Shown one piece after another: positions 43,034 through 51,868 of a DNA stretch of 64,000 nucleotides. The notes under the pieces were generated by a model that saw only the letters and a program-made list of their open reading frames with translations, had not been told where the DNA came from and made no database searches. Source of the DNA: Lewinellaceae bacterium (GTDB taxonomy: Bacteria > Bacteroidota > Bacteroidia > Chitinophagales > Saprospiraceae); contig JACJYA010000010.1 of NCBI GenBank assembly GCA_020636315.1, forward strand, positions 248,001 through 312,000, given 5' to 3'. Both the position numbers and the translations under genes were made by a program. Within the stretch, counting starts at the first letter, position 1; every line of letters begins with the position of its first letter.

Positions 43034-43513
43034 TTAATGTTGAGACTCATGGCTTTCGACTCCTTCATCAGGCTTCATCATACCCATATTCATATTCATA
43101 GGCATGCCCTGATCTTTCATCCTTTGCATACCAGACTGAAGGCACTCGTCGCTAATCATGCCTTTCTGGTTCATCATCTGCATCATCTGGGCCATCATAT
43201 TCCCGTTCTTCATCATGCTATTCATCATGTTTTGCATCAACTCCGGATTGCCTTGCATCATTTGCATCATATTGCCGCCCTGCATCATCATGCCCATCAT
43301 GCCTTTGTTGCCCTGCATCATCATCATGGCGTGTTCGTTCGTCATCATTTTGTTCATGAATTCCGTCATCAGTTCGTGGTTGTCCATAATGGCGGAAAAG
43401 ACTTTGTCTTTAGTTTCCGCATTCTTCAGCATCGCATTGACGTCTGCTTGCTGAGCGCAACTTGTGGTAAAAAGAATCACAGAAAACAGGGAGAAAATCA
43501 TTAACTTTTTCAT
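43034..43513 (-). CDS. Methionine-rich lipoprotein, probable periplasmic copper binder
   Basis: The protein has 159 residues. The lipobox is SVILFTTSCAQQ. The mature part is made of Met clusters (NEHAMMMMQGNKGMMGMMMQ, MMQMMQGNPELMQNMMNSMM, MMAQMMQMMNQ) and ends in a His-containing tail (VESHESQH). Met-rich motifs of this kind bind Cu+ and Ag+ in periplasmic copper proteins such as CusF, PcoC and CopC-like proteins, but I see no known fold here. The tandem Met-x-Met pattern and the position between CusB and CopB point to copper buffering in the periplasm. ATG 43513. Confidence 0.72.
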   Translation of the reverse strand: MKKLMIFSLFSVILFTTSCAQQADVNAMLKNAETKDKVFSAIMDNHELMTEFMNKMMTNEHAMMMMQGNKGMMGMMMQGGNMMQMMQGNPELMQNMMNSMMKNGNMMAQMMQMMNQKGMISDECLQSGMQRMKDQGMPMNMNMGMMKPDEGVESHESQH

Positions 43514-43955
43514 TACAGTAGTTTTTTTTAAAAAAATGGCTTTTGCGACATTGATTTGTCTGCCTTCCTCCTGTTAATTGCAGGGATCATCAGCAGAACT
43601 TTTGAGGGCGAGGGGAATCGCCACCTCATAACCCTTTAACATTCATTAATTTACAACTATTTCATTGCAATCCTTTATGCTCTTTTGGCTAATGTTTACA
43701 TGATCTTGCTTTAAGGGTGCCACGGCGCACATGATCAATTGAAAGAACCCACTAACACAGGAAGGACTGTAAGAAGCTCGTCCGTCACAAACTTAAAGAG
43801 GAGGAGAATGGCGGCGCCAAACCTTCCAGGCATGGAACACGGCAGAAGGCGCCACTCCAGGTGATCAATGTGTATGGCCGTCTTTGACGTGCTATTTGAG
43901 TGCGGCGTACGCTATTCCGCAAACCGGGCAGGAGCCGTCATCCTCACTTCCACTG
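43514..43955. other. 442-bp gap between CusB and the Met-rich lipoprotein gene
   Basis: No full gene is seen. On the minus strand, directly at the CusB end, a 24-codon ORF (43892-43966, MIISSGSEDDGSCPVCGIAY...) starts inside the CusB stop region and ends at TAG. The same frame continues HVKDGHTH before another stop. It may be the remnant of a small Cys/His metal-binding protein. The rest is A/T-rich and probably holds the promoter of the Met-rich gene. Confidence 0.4.
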
Positions 43956-45755
43956 CTAATGATCATGAAATTGATTCTGATCAACCTGAGCTGTCGGTTT
44001 CCGGTCCAGCGGGAACGTCTCCTTCACTGACCCGCACTTGAGCATTTTCTCTCCATAATACGGATTGCGGACCACCTCATCAGTACTTAACCAATCGGCG
44101 CCCTCATTATCGAAGGCCATTGGGCAGTGCTGCAGGTACAAAGTACTTCCTTCAGTACCGAAAGCAGTCAGGGTTTCCACAAGAGCATTGGAAAGGAAGC
44201 TGAACTGCTTTCGCTGCTCTTCAATATCTTCACTCTTTCTGATGGCGTTTCCATGAGCCTGCAGGGCCTCCATTTTTTCCATCCAGTATATATGCGCGGC
44301 GCCATTCAGCAGGCCCATATCCACTTTTTCGAGAGCCATCAACACCTGTTCTGCCCGTTGGCTGGCCTGGCCGGCATCAGAAGCGACGAAGGCGTCCTTT
44401 AACAGCAGGTAATCGTCCACGACCTTCATCAACTGCTTCCGGAAAGCCTCGGGCGTACCGGCGGTATAATCAGGTACGGTTTCCGCCATGCCGGTTTGCC
44501 TTACGTTCCGGTTCATCATGCTCGCCATATTGTTGAGCTGCGCAGCGGCGTCGATGATAAAAGCGCCATTGACCACAACATGTTCGCCAGGTTCCAGCCC
44601 TTCTTTGATAATGTATTTGTTGCCCACCTCCTCTCCGAGTGTTACCTCCCGGAATTCATAAGAGGGAACGGTAGCACCCGGCACTTCCACATATACCACC
44701 GAGCGTGGACCGGTCCATAATACCGCTGTTTTCGGCACCGACAAAGCACCTTTATCCGTTCCGACCCGGGCCGTTATGGTTCCCCTCAGGAACATTTCCG
44801 GCTTCAGCAACCCTCCCGGGTTGGGCACTTCCGCCCGCAGGGAAGCGATCCTCGCCTGAGGGTCAATAATGGGGTCGATAAAGGAAATGCGGGCCGTAAA
44901 GGTGCGGCCGGGAATGGCCGGCACCGTATAGGAAACGACATCTCCCACTCCAACTTCGGCAAGGTCTTCCTCATAAGCATCGAACAGCAGCCACACCCGG
45001 CCCAGGCTGGCAATATCGAACAACACCCCACCTTCTTTAAGGTAATCACCTACGGATACGCGGCGTTTCAGCACTACTCCACTTTGGTCGGCGTATATCG
45101 TAATATTGGTTTTAACCTCCTTTGAGCTTTCTATTTCCTCAATGGTAGCTTCGGGGATCTTCCAGTTGCGGAGCTTATTGCGGGCCGCTTCCAGCAATTG
45201 TGGCTGAGAATCCTTCCATTTCAGCGCTTCGATAAGCTCCCGCTGAGCAGTTACCAGCTCCGGAGAGTAGATGGTAGCCAGTTTCTGGCCTTTCAGGACC
45301 TCCTCTCCGGTAAAGGTGACAAAAAGCTGCTCGACCCTGCCCGGAACATGGGCTACCTGGCTGGCAACGAGCCGCTCATCGGTTTTCACTTTGCCGGTAA
45401 GGGAGATTTTCTTCGTATCACTACCATTCGTGCTGCTCACAGCAACAGTCTGCACATTCGCCAGCTTTACGGCCTCCGGCGTCATTTCCATGACCAGGGG
45501 GTTATCCGACGCAGAAGCTTCGCTCAGCGGGATGAGTTCCATGCCGCAAATGGGGCAGTTCCCCGGTTCATTCTGCCGGATCTGTGGGTGCATCGAGCAG
45601 GTCCAGACTTCGGCGGCCGGCTCGGCTGTTTCCTGATGCTGGTGGCTATCCTGGACGGCAGGTTCCGCTGATTTTCCTCCAAAAAGCAGATAACCTGCTC
45701 CCAGGCTAACAATAGCGGTTATGATGATGCTGAGAATTATTTTCCAGTTATTCAT
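43956..45755 (-). CDS. cusB: RND efflux periplasmic adaptor, copper/silver type
   Basis: The protein has 599 residues. One N-terminal membrane anchor (KIILSIIITAIVSLGAGYLL) is followed by a heavy-metal-binding module (VWTCSMHPQIRQNEPGNCPI, CGMELIPL). Adaptor beta-barrel and hairpin regions follow (VAHVPGRVEQLFVTFTGEEV, VGDYLKEGGVLFDIASLGRV). The last ~150 residues are a DUF3347-like helical domain with more Cys/Met (LYLQHCPMAFDNEGADWLST, NPYYGEKMLKCG). It links the inner-membrane CusA pump to the TolC-like channel and delivers metal to it. The gene is third in the cusA-cusC-cusB order. ATG 45755. Confidence 0.92.
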   Translation of the reverse strand: MNNWKIILSIIITAIVSLGAGYLLFGGKSAEPAVQDSHQHQETAEPAAEVWTCSMHPQIRQNEPGNCPICGMELIPLSEASASDNPLVMEMTPEAVKLANVQTVAVSSTNGSDTKKISLTGKVKTDERLVASQVAHVPGRVEQLFVTFTGEEVLKGQKLATIYSPELVTAQRELIEALKWKDSQPQLLEAARNKLRNWKIPEATIEEIESSKEVKTNITIYADQSGVVLKRRVSVGDYLKEGGVLFDIASLGRVWLLFDAYEEDLAEVGVGDVVSYTVPAIPGRTFTARISFIDPIIDPQARIASLRAEVPNPGGLLKPEMFLRGTITARVGTDKGALSVPKTAVLWTGPRSVVYVEVPGATVPSYEFREVTLGEEVGNKYIIKEGLEPGEHVVVNGAFIIDAAAQLNNMASMMNRNVRQTGMAETVPDYTAGTPEAFRKQLMKVVDDYLLLKDAFVASDAGQASQRAEQVLMALEKVDMGLLNGAAHIYWMEKMEALQAHGNAIRKSEDIEEQRKQFSFLSNALVETLTAFGTEGSTLYLQHCPMAFDNEGADWLSTDEVVRNPYYGEKMLKCGSVKETFPLDRKPTAQVDQNQFHDH

Positions 45756-45777
45756 GATGTCTTTTTTCTAATTAAGG

Positions 45778-45920
45778 GTAACTGTTTAGGTGTGGCGGTT
45801 TTATGGCGTTCTGGTATTGCGGCCAAGCCACCTCTGTGGCCCTTCGTTATGAATCTTGGGCCCGTTTTGGACCAACCGCAAAACCAAAAAACCGAAATAC
45901 CATAAGGCCTAAATAGTTAC
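45778..45920. repeat. Imperfect inverted repeat between cusC and cusB
   Basis: gtaactgtttagg (45778-45790) recurs inverted as cctaaatagttac (45908-45920) with one mismatch. Further inward, left tatggcgttctggtattgcgg resembles the complement of the right ttttgcggttttggtttttc-like stretch. The gap of ~167 bp is otherwise without coding sequence and the element looks like an intergenic palindromic repeat. Confidence 0.4.
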
Positions 45921-45922
45921 AA

Positions 45923-47164
45923 TTAAGGAATATATCTTTCGACCTCCGCCTGCGCCTCCTGCGTTTTTACCACTGCTGAAAGCGCCATCAGGTCATACTG
46001 AACGAGTTGATCCTCCAGTTGAAGCAGGTCGATAAAGCTGGCCCCATCGTTACTGTAGGCGGCAAGCAGCAATTCAATGGCGGATCTTGTCGTAGCTTTC
46101 TGTTCCTGATAAAGCCGGTATTTGATCCGGCCGTCTTCCAGGCTGGCATAAGCCTGCTCGATAGCGCTCCGGAATTGCAGGAACAGATCCTGCTTTCGCG
46201 TTTCCAGAGCCTGGATCTTCAGCTTCTCTTCCTGTTCTTTTGCCCGGTATTTCTCGCGGTAGAGTGGTATCCTTACCCCCACGCGCGGCGAAAGGATGTC
46301 TCTGCCGTTGTTTACCGGGTTGGCATCTGAACGCCTGCCGACCGCGATATAATCCAGCCCTACTCCGAAGGAAGGCTTACCCTCCAGTTCGTTCAATTCA
46401 ATGACCCGCTGAGCGGCCTCCTGTTGCAGGGCATACATGCGCAGCATCGGGTGCCCTTCCTGAATATCATTGAGCAGTGCCGCCCGCTCATAAGGCGGCT
46501 CCGCCAGCGGCAGCGTATCTGCAATCGTTACCGGCGACTGCTCCGGCCGGTTCAGCAGCCGGTTGATCACCGCCAGGGGGTTTTTCTTCTGGTTCTCCAG
46601 AATGTTCAGCTCTTCTTCCAGGTTCCGGATGCGGATCTGTATCCGCAGCACATCGGCCAGGTTGGCCTTGCCGGCCTCCACCCTCGTGGTGGCAATGGAT
46701 TCGAGCGTCCTGAAAATGTCAATACTCTTCTTCAGGATCTGTCGGCGTTCATCCAGCTCGTAAAGCTGGAAATAAGCTTGCTTGACCTGATAGTGGAGGT
46801 TGAGCCGGGAGGCCGCGATTTTTTCGTACTGGGCTTTTGCCATGGCCAAAACCACATCCTCACGCGCTTTAAGAGTTCCTTTCCAGGGAAACATCTGGGT
46901 GGCGCTCAGCCTCACCCACTGCGGGCCCAGGCGGGTCTCCACCGGCAGGGGAAACACGCCCAGGCCGGCTTCCGGTTCCGGCAGCTGGCTTACCTGAGGG
47001 CCCTTTTCCAAAGCAGCGAGATAATCCTGATAAAGGGCCTTCAGTTCCAGGTTGGCGCTATCGGCCGCCGCCAGTAAGTTTTCCAGGGGCTGAGCGTTCG
47101 TTGCCTGCCAGCACCCCAGCAGGGACAAGGCCAGCACGGCTATTATTTTATGCTGATACTTCAT
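45923..47164 (-). CDS. cusC: TolC-family outer-membrane efflux protein
   Basis: The start is ATG 47164 (MKYQHKIIAVLALSLLGCWQ, a signal peptide), overlapping the end of cusA by 17 bases; the frame also opens at TTG 47188. Of the ~413 residues, most are long amphipathic helices with the internal repeat of TolC-like channels (LKALYQDYLAALEKGPQVSQ, ALEKGPQ; later SAIEQAYASLEDGRIKYRLY). LENQKKNPLAVINRLLNRPE is a usual channel segment. It forms the outer-membrane exit duct for the CusA-CusB pump. Confidence 0.9.
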   Translation of the reverse strand: MKYQHKIIAVLALSLLGCWQATNAQPLENLLAAADSANLELKALYQDYLAALEKGPQVSQLPEPEAGLGVFPLPVETRLGPQWVRLSATQMFPWKGTLKAREDVVLAMAKAQYEKIAASRLNLHYQVKQAYFQLYELDERRQILKKSIDIFRTLESIATTRVEAGKANLADVLRIQIRIRNLEEELNILENQKKNPLAVINRLLNRPEQSPVTIADTLPLAEPPYERAALLNDIQEGHPMLRMYALQQEAAQRVIELNELEGKPSFGVGLDYIAVGRRSDANPVNNGRDILSPRVGVRIPLYREKYRAKEQEEKLKIQALETRKQDLFLQFRSAIEQAYASLEDGRIKYRLYQEQKATTRSAIELLLAAYSNDGASFIDLLQLEDQLVQYDLMALSAVVKTQEAQAEVERYIP

Positions 47165-50100
47165 CGGTTGATTCTTTTTTATTTCCAAACCAATTGTTCC
47201 ATTTCAGCTGCCCTTCTTTCCAGATGCTGTACAGCACCGGAACGGTAAACATGGTCAGCAGCTGAAGGCACATCCCCCCGAACGAAGGAATGGCCATCGG
47301 CACCATCACATCGGCGCCCCTGCCGGTGGAGGTCAGCACCGGAAGCAGGGCCAGGATGGTTGTGGCCGCCGTCATCGTGGCGGGGCGCACCCGGCGTTTC
47401 CCGCCTTCCACTATGGCCTGGCGGATGCCGGCTACGCTGGTTGGAGCGTTTTCTTTAAATCGGTCTCTGATAAAGGTCGCCACAAGAACCCCATCATCAG
47501 TTGCCACCCCGAACAGGGCCAGGAAACCTACCCAAACCGCAACGCTTAGGTTGATGGGGTGCATCTGGAACAGGTCCCGCATATTGGTGCCGAACAGGCC
47601 GAAATCCATGAACCAGGGCTGGCCGTAAAGCCAGATCATGATGAAACCGCCGGAGAAGGCAATGAACACCCCGGTGAACACCATTGCCGTTACCGCTACC
47701 GAACGAAATTCGAAATAGAGGATGAGGAATATGATGCCCAGGGCAATGGGCAATACAATGCTCAGGCGCTTACTGGCTCTGACCTGTTGTTCGTAGGTGC
47801 CGGCAAAACGGTAGCTGACCCCGGGGGGAACTACCAGTTCGCCGCTTTCGATCTTTTCCTGAAGAAACCTTTGCGCATTGTTCACAACGGTGACCTCCGG
47901 CTGGTTGGGATCCCGGTCGAACAAGACGTATCCCACCAGAAAGCTGTCTTCGCTTTTGATGGACTGCGGCCCCTGCCGGTATTCAATATTTACCAATTCA
48001 CCGAGCGGGATCTGGCCGCCGGATCTCGTGGGCAGCAGTATGCGCTTCACAATTTCCGGGTCACTGCGCAATTCCCGGGGGTAACGCACACGTACGGGGT
48101 AACGCTCCCGCCCTTCCACGGTAGTGGTCATCATCATGCCGCCGACTGACGCCTGTATGTACTTCTGCACCTGTTCTACGGACAACCCGTGGCGGGCAAT
48201 GGCCTGGCGGTCGATGTCAAACTCCAGGTAGGGTTTACCGACGATCCGGTCCGCAAATACTGCCGAGGCTTTTACGCCTTCCACCTCCTTGAGGTACTTT
48301 TCAAGCTGAAGGCCGAATTCCTCGATCGTTTTAAGATCCGGCCCTTTTACTTTGATCCCCATCGGCGCACGCATGCCCGTTTGCAGCATCACCAGGCGGG
48401 TCTCGATGGGCTGCAGCTTCGGCGCAGAGGTTATGCCGGGAAGTTTGGTAGCCGCCACGATCTCCTGCCAGATGTCATCCGGGCTCTTGATATGATCCCG
48501 CCACTGGCGGTAGTATTTTCCGTTCGGATCTTCGATCAGGGCTCCGTTCTCATCTCTGAGGTATTCGCCGTTCTCATCTACTTTAAACCGGATGCGGTGG
48601 CCATCTTCATCAACTTTGTATTCCGGCTTGTACAGGATAATGTTCTCGAACATGGATACCGGCGCGGGATCCAGGGCGCTTTCCACGCGGCCCATTTTTC
48701 CTACTACCGATTCCACTTCCGGAATGGCGGTAACGGCCATGTCGAGCGCCCGCAGGTAATTCCTGTTTTGCTGAATTCCCGTGTGTGGCATAGACGTCGG
48801 CATGAGCAGAAAAGAACCCTCGTCGAGAGAAGGCATAAATTCCTGGCCGGTATTCTTCAGAATGCTCACGCCCCAGATTACAATGCCCGTCACCGTAGCC
48901 AGGAACACCCAGCGAAAGCGCAGGAAAAAACGCAGGACCTGTTCGTAGAAGTGGATTAGGGTAAAAAATACCAGCATCAAAATGGTGATGATGCCGCCGA
49001 CAAAGATGAAATTCGTCAGGACGCTCACGTTGACGCCCAGTGGCATCCAGGCCCGGGTGAGGAAAAAGGCGACCAGGCCGGCGTAAATGATGTTTTTACC
49101 CCAGTTATAAACATTCGTAGCCTTTTCTGAAAGGTTATCACTGATCCAGATCCCCACCAGTTCGAGCAAGGATACGAAAATGATGATCATGCCAAGCCAC
49201 ATATTGAAAAGGGCTGCAACCAGGATACCGCCGGCCAGAACCACCAAATTGGAAAAGTACCGCCAGCGGCTACTCCTGGGTTGCATGGAGAACAAGCTGT
49301 GCGCCATGGGCGGCAAAACGGTAATAGCCAGCACGATAGAGGCCAACAGCGCAAAGGTCTTGGTGAAGGCCAGGGGGCGAAACAATTTTCCCTCCGCCGC
49401 CTCCATCGCAAAGACAGGCAGAAAGCTGACTATGGTAGTGGAAACCGCGGTGATAACTGCCGATGCCACCTCAACGGTTGCTTCATAAATGGTTGTCATC
49501 AATGATTTCCCCGGCGGCGCCTCCTTTATGTTCTTCACCATGCTTTCCGTCAGGACGATCCCCATGTCAACCATAGTGCCAATGGCAATAGCGATCCCGG
49601 AAAGGGAAACGATATTGGCGTCGATGCCGAACTGCCGCATGGCGATGAAGCACATGAGCACAGCTACAGGCAGCGCTCCGGAGACCAGAAGCGAGGATTT
49701 CAGGTTGAACAGCATCAGAATAACTACGATGACCGTGATGAGCACCTCCAGGGAAAGCGCCTCCTCCAGCGTGCCGACTGTCTCCTGGATCAATTGGGTG
49801 CGGTCATAGAAGGGGATGATCTTTACCTGAGATACCGTGCCGTTTTCCAGCGTCTTGCTGGGAAGCCCGGGTTCAATTTCTGCGATCTTTTCCTTCACAT
49901 TTTTTATCACCTGCATCGGGTTGGAGCCATAACGGGCTACGACTACCCCGCCTACTGCTTCGGCGCCCGATTTATCCAGCGCACCCCGGCGGGCTGCCGG
50001 CCCGATATTCACCCGGGCAACATCCTTGATGTAAACAGGAACGTTGTTGTTGACGGACACCACCGTGTTCTCTATATCCTCTATGTTCTTCACGTACCCC

Positions 50101-50855
50101 AGCCCCCGAACGAAGTATTCGGCAAGGTTGACCTCCATGGTCTGCGCGCCGATGTCAATGTTGCTCTCCCTGGCCGCCTTCATGACCTGTTCCAGGGTAA
50201 TGTTGTTGGCCTTCATCGCATCAGGGTCAACATCGATCTGGTACTCCTTGACAAAACCACCCACAGAGGCCACCTCCGATACCCCCTCGGCAGAGGATAG
50301 GCCGTAGCGCACATAGAAATCCTGAATGGTGCGCAGTTCATGCGGATCCCACCCTCCGGTGGGGTTGCCTTCAGAGTCTCTTCCTTCCAATGTGTACCAG
50401 TAGATCTGGCCAAGGGCAGTAGCGTCAGGGCCAAGGGAGGGCTGAACCCCATCGGGTAAAAGGTTGGCGGGAAGGGAGTTCAATTTTTCCAGGATACGGG
50501 ACCGGCTCCAGTAGAAGTCGATATCGTCCTGGAAGATGATGTAAATGGTGGAGAACCCGAACATGGAGTTGCTCCGGATCGTCTTCACTCCTGGAATGCC
50601 CAGCAGTGCTGAAGTGAGTGGATACGAGATCTGGTCCTCTACATCCTGGGGCGAACGGCCCATCCAGCGGGTGAAGACGATCTGCTGGTTCTCGCCGATG
50701 TCGGGAATGGCATCTACGGCCACGGGGTCACGGGGCAGCCAGTTAACATTGAAGTCAAAAGGTGCGGTGACGATCCCCCATCCTGCAAAGAACAGAAGCA
50801 AGATCCAGGCGACCAGCTTATTTTCTAAAAAGAAACGAATAGTTGCGTTGAGCAT
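47148..50855 (-). CDS. cusA: Heavy-metal RND efflux pump (CusA/CzcA family)
   Basis: The protein has 1235 residues with the RND layout: one N-terminal helix, a periplasmic loop, six helices, and a duplicate. Family blocks include DVEDQISYPLTSALLGIPGV near the start, EALSLEVLITVIVVILMLFN, SLSGIAIAIGTMVDMGIVLT (charged intramembrane segment), LDEGSFLLMPTSMPHTG, and RPATMTAATTILALLPVLTS near the end. The long loop with ESVVGKMGRVESALDPAPVS and the extra N-terminal-half helices are normal for the monovalent-cation (Cu+/Ag+) group. It exports metal using the proton gradient. The gene starts the cusA-cusC-cusB operon. ATG 50855. Confidence 0.94.
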   Translation of the reverse strand: MLNATIRFFLENKLVAWILLLFFAGWGIVTAPFDFNVNWLPRDPVAVDAIPDIGENQQIVFTRWMGRSPQDVEDQISYPLTSALLGIPGVKTIRSNSMFGFSTIYIIFQDDIDFYWSRSRILEKLNSLPANLLPDGVQPSLGPDATALGQIYWYTLEGRDSEGNPTGGWDPHELRTIQDFYVRYGLSSAEGVSEVASVGGFVKEYQIDVDPDAMKANNITLEQVMKAARESNIDIGAQTMEVNLAEYFVRGLGYVKNIEDIENTVVSVNNNVPVYIKDVARVNIGPAARRGALDKSGAEAVGGVVVARYGSNPMQVIKNVKEKIAEIEPGLPSKTLENGTVSQVKIIPFYDRTQLIQETVGTLEEALSLEVLITVIVVILMLFNLKSSLLVSGALPVAVLMCFIAMRQFGIDANIVSLSGIAIAIGTMVDMGIVLTESMVKNIKEAPPGKSLMTTIYEATVEVASAVITAVSTTIVSFLPVFAMEAAEGKLFRPLAFTKTFALLASIVLAITVLPPMAHSLFSMQPRSSRWRYFSNLVVLAGGILVAALFNMWLGMIIIFVSLLELVGIWISDNLSEKATNVYNWGKNIIYAGLVAFFLTRAWMPLGVNVSVLTNFIFVGGIITILMLVFFTLIHFYEQVLRFFLRFRWVFLATVTGIVIWGVSILKNTGQEFMPSLDEGSFLLMPTSMPHTGIQQNRNYLRALDMAVTAIPEVESVVGKMGRVESALDPAPVSMFENIILYKPEYKVDEDGHRIRFKVDENGEYLRDENGALIEDPNGKYYRQWRDHIKSPDDIWQEIVAATKLPGITSAPKLQPIETRLVMLQTGMRAPMGIKVKGPDLKTIEEFGLQLEKYLKEVEGVKASAVFADRIVGKPYLEFDIDRQAIARHGLSVEQVQKYIQASVGGMMMTTTVEGRERYPVRVRYPRELRSDPEIVKRILLPTRSGGQIPLGELVNIEYRQGPQSIKSEDSFLVGYVLFDRDPNQPEVTVVNNAQRFLQEKIESGELVVPPGVSYRFAGTYEQQVRASKRLSIVLPIALGIIFLILYFEFRSVAVTAMVFTGVFIAFSGGFIMIWLYGQPWFMDFGLFGTNMRDLFQMHPINLSVAVWVGFLALFGVATDDGVLVATFIRDRFKENAPTSVAGIRQAIVEGGKRRVRPATMTAATTILALLPVLTSTGRGADVMVPMAIPSFGGMCLQLLTMFTVPVLYSIWKEGQLKWNNWFGNKKESTDEVSA

Positions 50856-50961
50856 AAGCCTTAATCAGTTTTCACATAAATCGATAACGCCCTTTGGGCG
50901 TATAGCAACGACTTTAGCCACTACGATGAAATATCGAGTGGCACAATAAACTGATTATGGC

Positions 50962-51390
50962 CTATAAGCGAAATACCTGCAACAACACCGAAAGGTCATG
51001 AAATGCGGCAGGCGGTTTGTAGGTTAAATAGCGAAGAGTAACGGAATCGGTTGAGGGAAGTTCTATATCGAGTACAACAAAAACAGCAGCCAGGAGAACC
51101 GGAAAGCTTTTAAGATGGCCTTGTACTGACGGCGCCACCTTGTCTTCATCAGATTTGATGTACTCTGTTTCGTCATTACAGCAGCCTTTCTTCTCTTTCT
51201 GAAGCCCCTTTTCACCGGAATCGTGGTAAGGACAGCCCTTCATCGCCTTTTCATGGTGGCATGGCTCCGCCCCGATGAAAACACCAATGCTTTTCAGCTC
51301 TGCCCCGCAATAGTGCTTATTGAGCACAATGCCCGTCGAGCTCAGGAGAAGCAAAAAAGCCAGGTTGATATGGACTATCCTTGCGATCAA
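50962..51390 (-). CDS. HYC_CC_PP-type small Bacteroidota protein
   Basis: The protein has ~142 residues. One N-terminal helix (IARIVHINLAFLLLLSSTGI) precedes NKHYCGAEL, then CHHEKAMKGC, KGCCNDETEYI and, near the end, YKPPAAFHD. The order HYC - CC - PP gives the family its name. Genes of this family stand beside copper or metal efflux genes in Bacteroidota; the Cys and His residues suggest metal binding in the periplasm. The start is not an ATG: TTG 51390 is the first plausible codon. It lies 107 bp before cusA and may head the operon. Confidence 0.78.
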   Translation of the reverse strand: MIARIVHINLAFLLLLSSTGIVLNKHYCGAELKSIGVFIGAEPCHHEKAMKGCPYHDSGEKGLQKEKKGCCNDETEYIKSDEDKVAPSVQGHLKSFPVLLAAVFVVLDIELPSTDSVTLRYLTYKPPAAFHDLSVLLQVFRL

Positions 51391-51497
51391 ATTTATTGCA
51401 TTTCTACAAAGATATTAAAAATCAGCAGCAAGCCCTTATATAATTTCGCAGCATTTTTATATAAAGCCGGATGCCATAATCGGGAATTGGCATTTTA

Positions 51498-51743
51498 GAG
51501 TATGTTGGGAATTTACACTTTGGGCTGCTCTTGCCAAATTTTGCACTGCACTGCGTTGCTCCCCGACCCTTCGGGTACGGGGCAGGCTTTCGGTCACGTA
51601 GCTTGCGCCTCCGCTAAAGCTTCAGCGACACGCGGATGGCTATGCTCCCTCCCCGACACTCCGTGTGCGGGGCAGGCTATCGCGCCTTGTTCAGAACAAA
51701 GTTTGGCGGCGATCGCTCCAAAAGCAAATTCCCAACAAACTCT
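51498..51743. mobile_element. 246-bp MITE-like element with 17-bp terminal inverted repeats
   Basis: gagtatgttgggaattt (51498-51514) and its inverse aaattcccaacaaactc (51727-51743) differ at one position. The next ~45 bases inward also pair loosely (gccaaattttg against gccaaactttg). Inside are two related hairpins, ccccgacccttcgggtacgg / gg and ccccgacactccgtgtgcgg / gg, each followed by caggct. It has no ORF of its own. This is the form of a non-autonomous transposable element or a large palindromic intergenic repeat. Confidence 0.6.
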
Positions 51744-51817
51744 TAATGGTAAAGAGCAGTTATGGCCCTGCCTCTTAAATTTTAAATGCGTTTGCCCTGC
51801 AACTGCGCTGGCATGGC

Positions 51818-51847
51818 TTGCCGCAAAGAGGCAATTTGTTAACTTTG
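51818..51847 (+). promoter_or_regulatory. Bacteroidota-type promoter of the lacI-family gene
   Basis: TTG (51818-51820), 19 bases, then TAACTTTG (51840-51847) fit the phylum's TTG-N19-21-TAnnTTTG promoter consensus. The LacI-family ATG follows 22 bases later. Confidence 0.6.
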
Positions 51848-51868
51848 CGTACCCATATAAATACAGAT

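Larger units (their letters stand above)
51391..51868. other. 478-bp region between the copper and carbohydrate clusters
   Basis: It holds an A/T-rich promoter region for the HYC_CC_PP gene (51391-51495), a 246-bp element with terminal inverted repeats (51498-51743) and the LacI gene promoter (51818-51847). A long open frame across the element (51502-51981) is a by-product of its composition and is not called as a gene. Confidence 0.5.
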
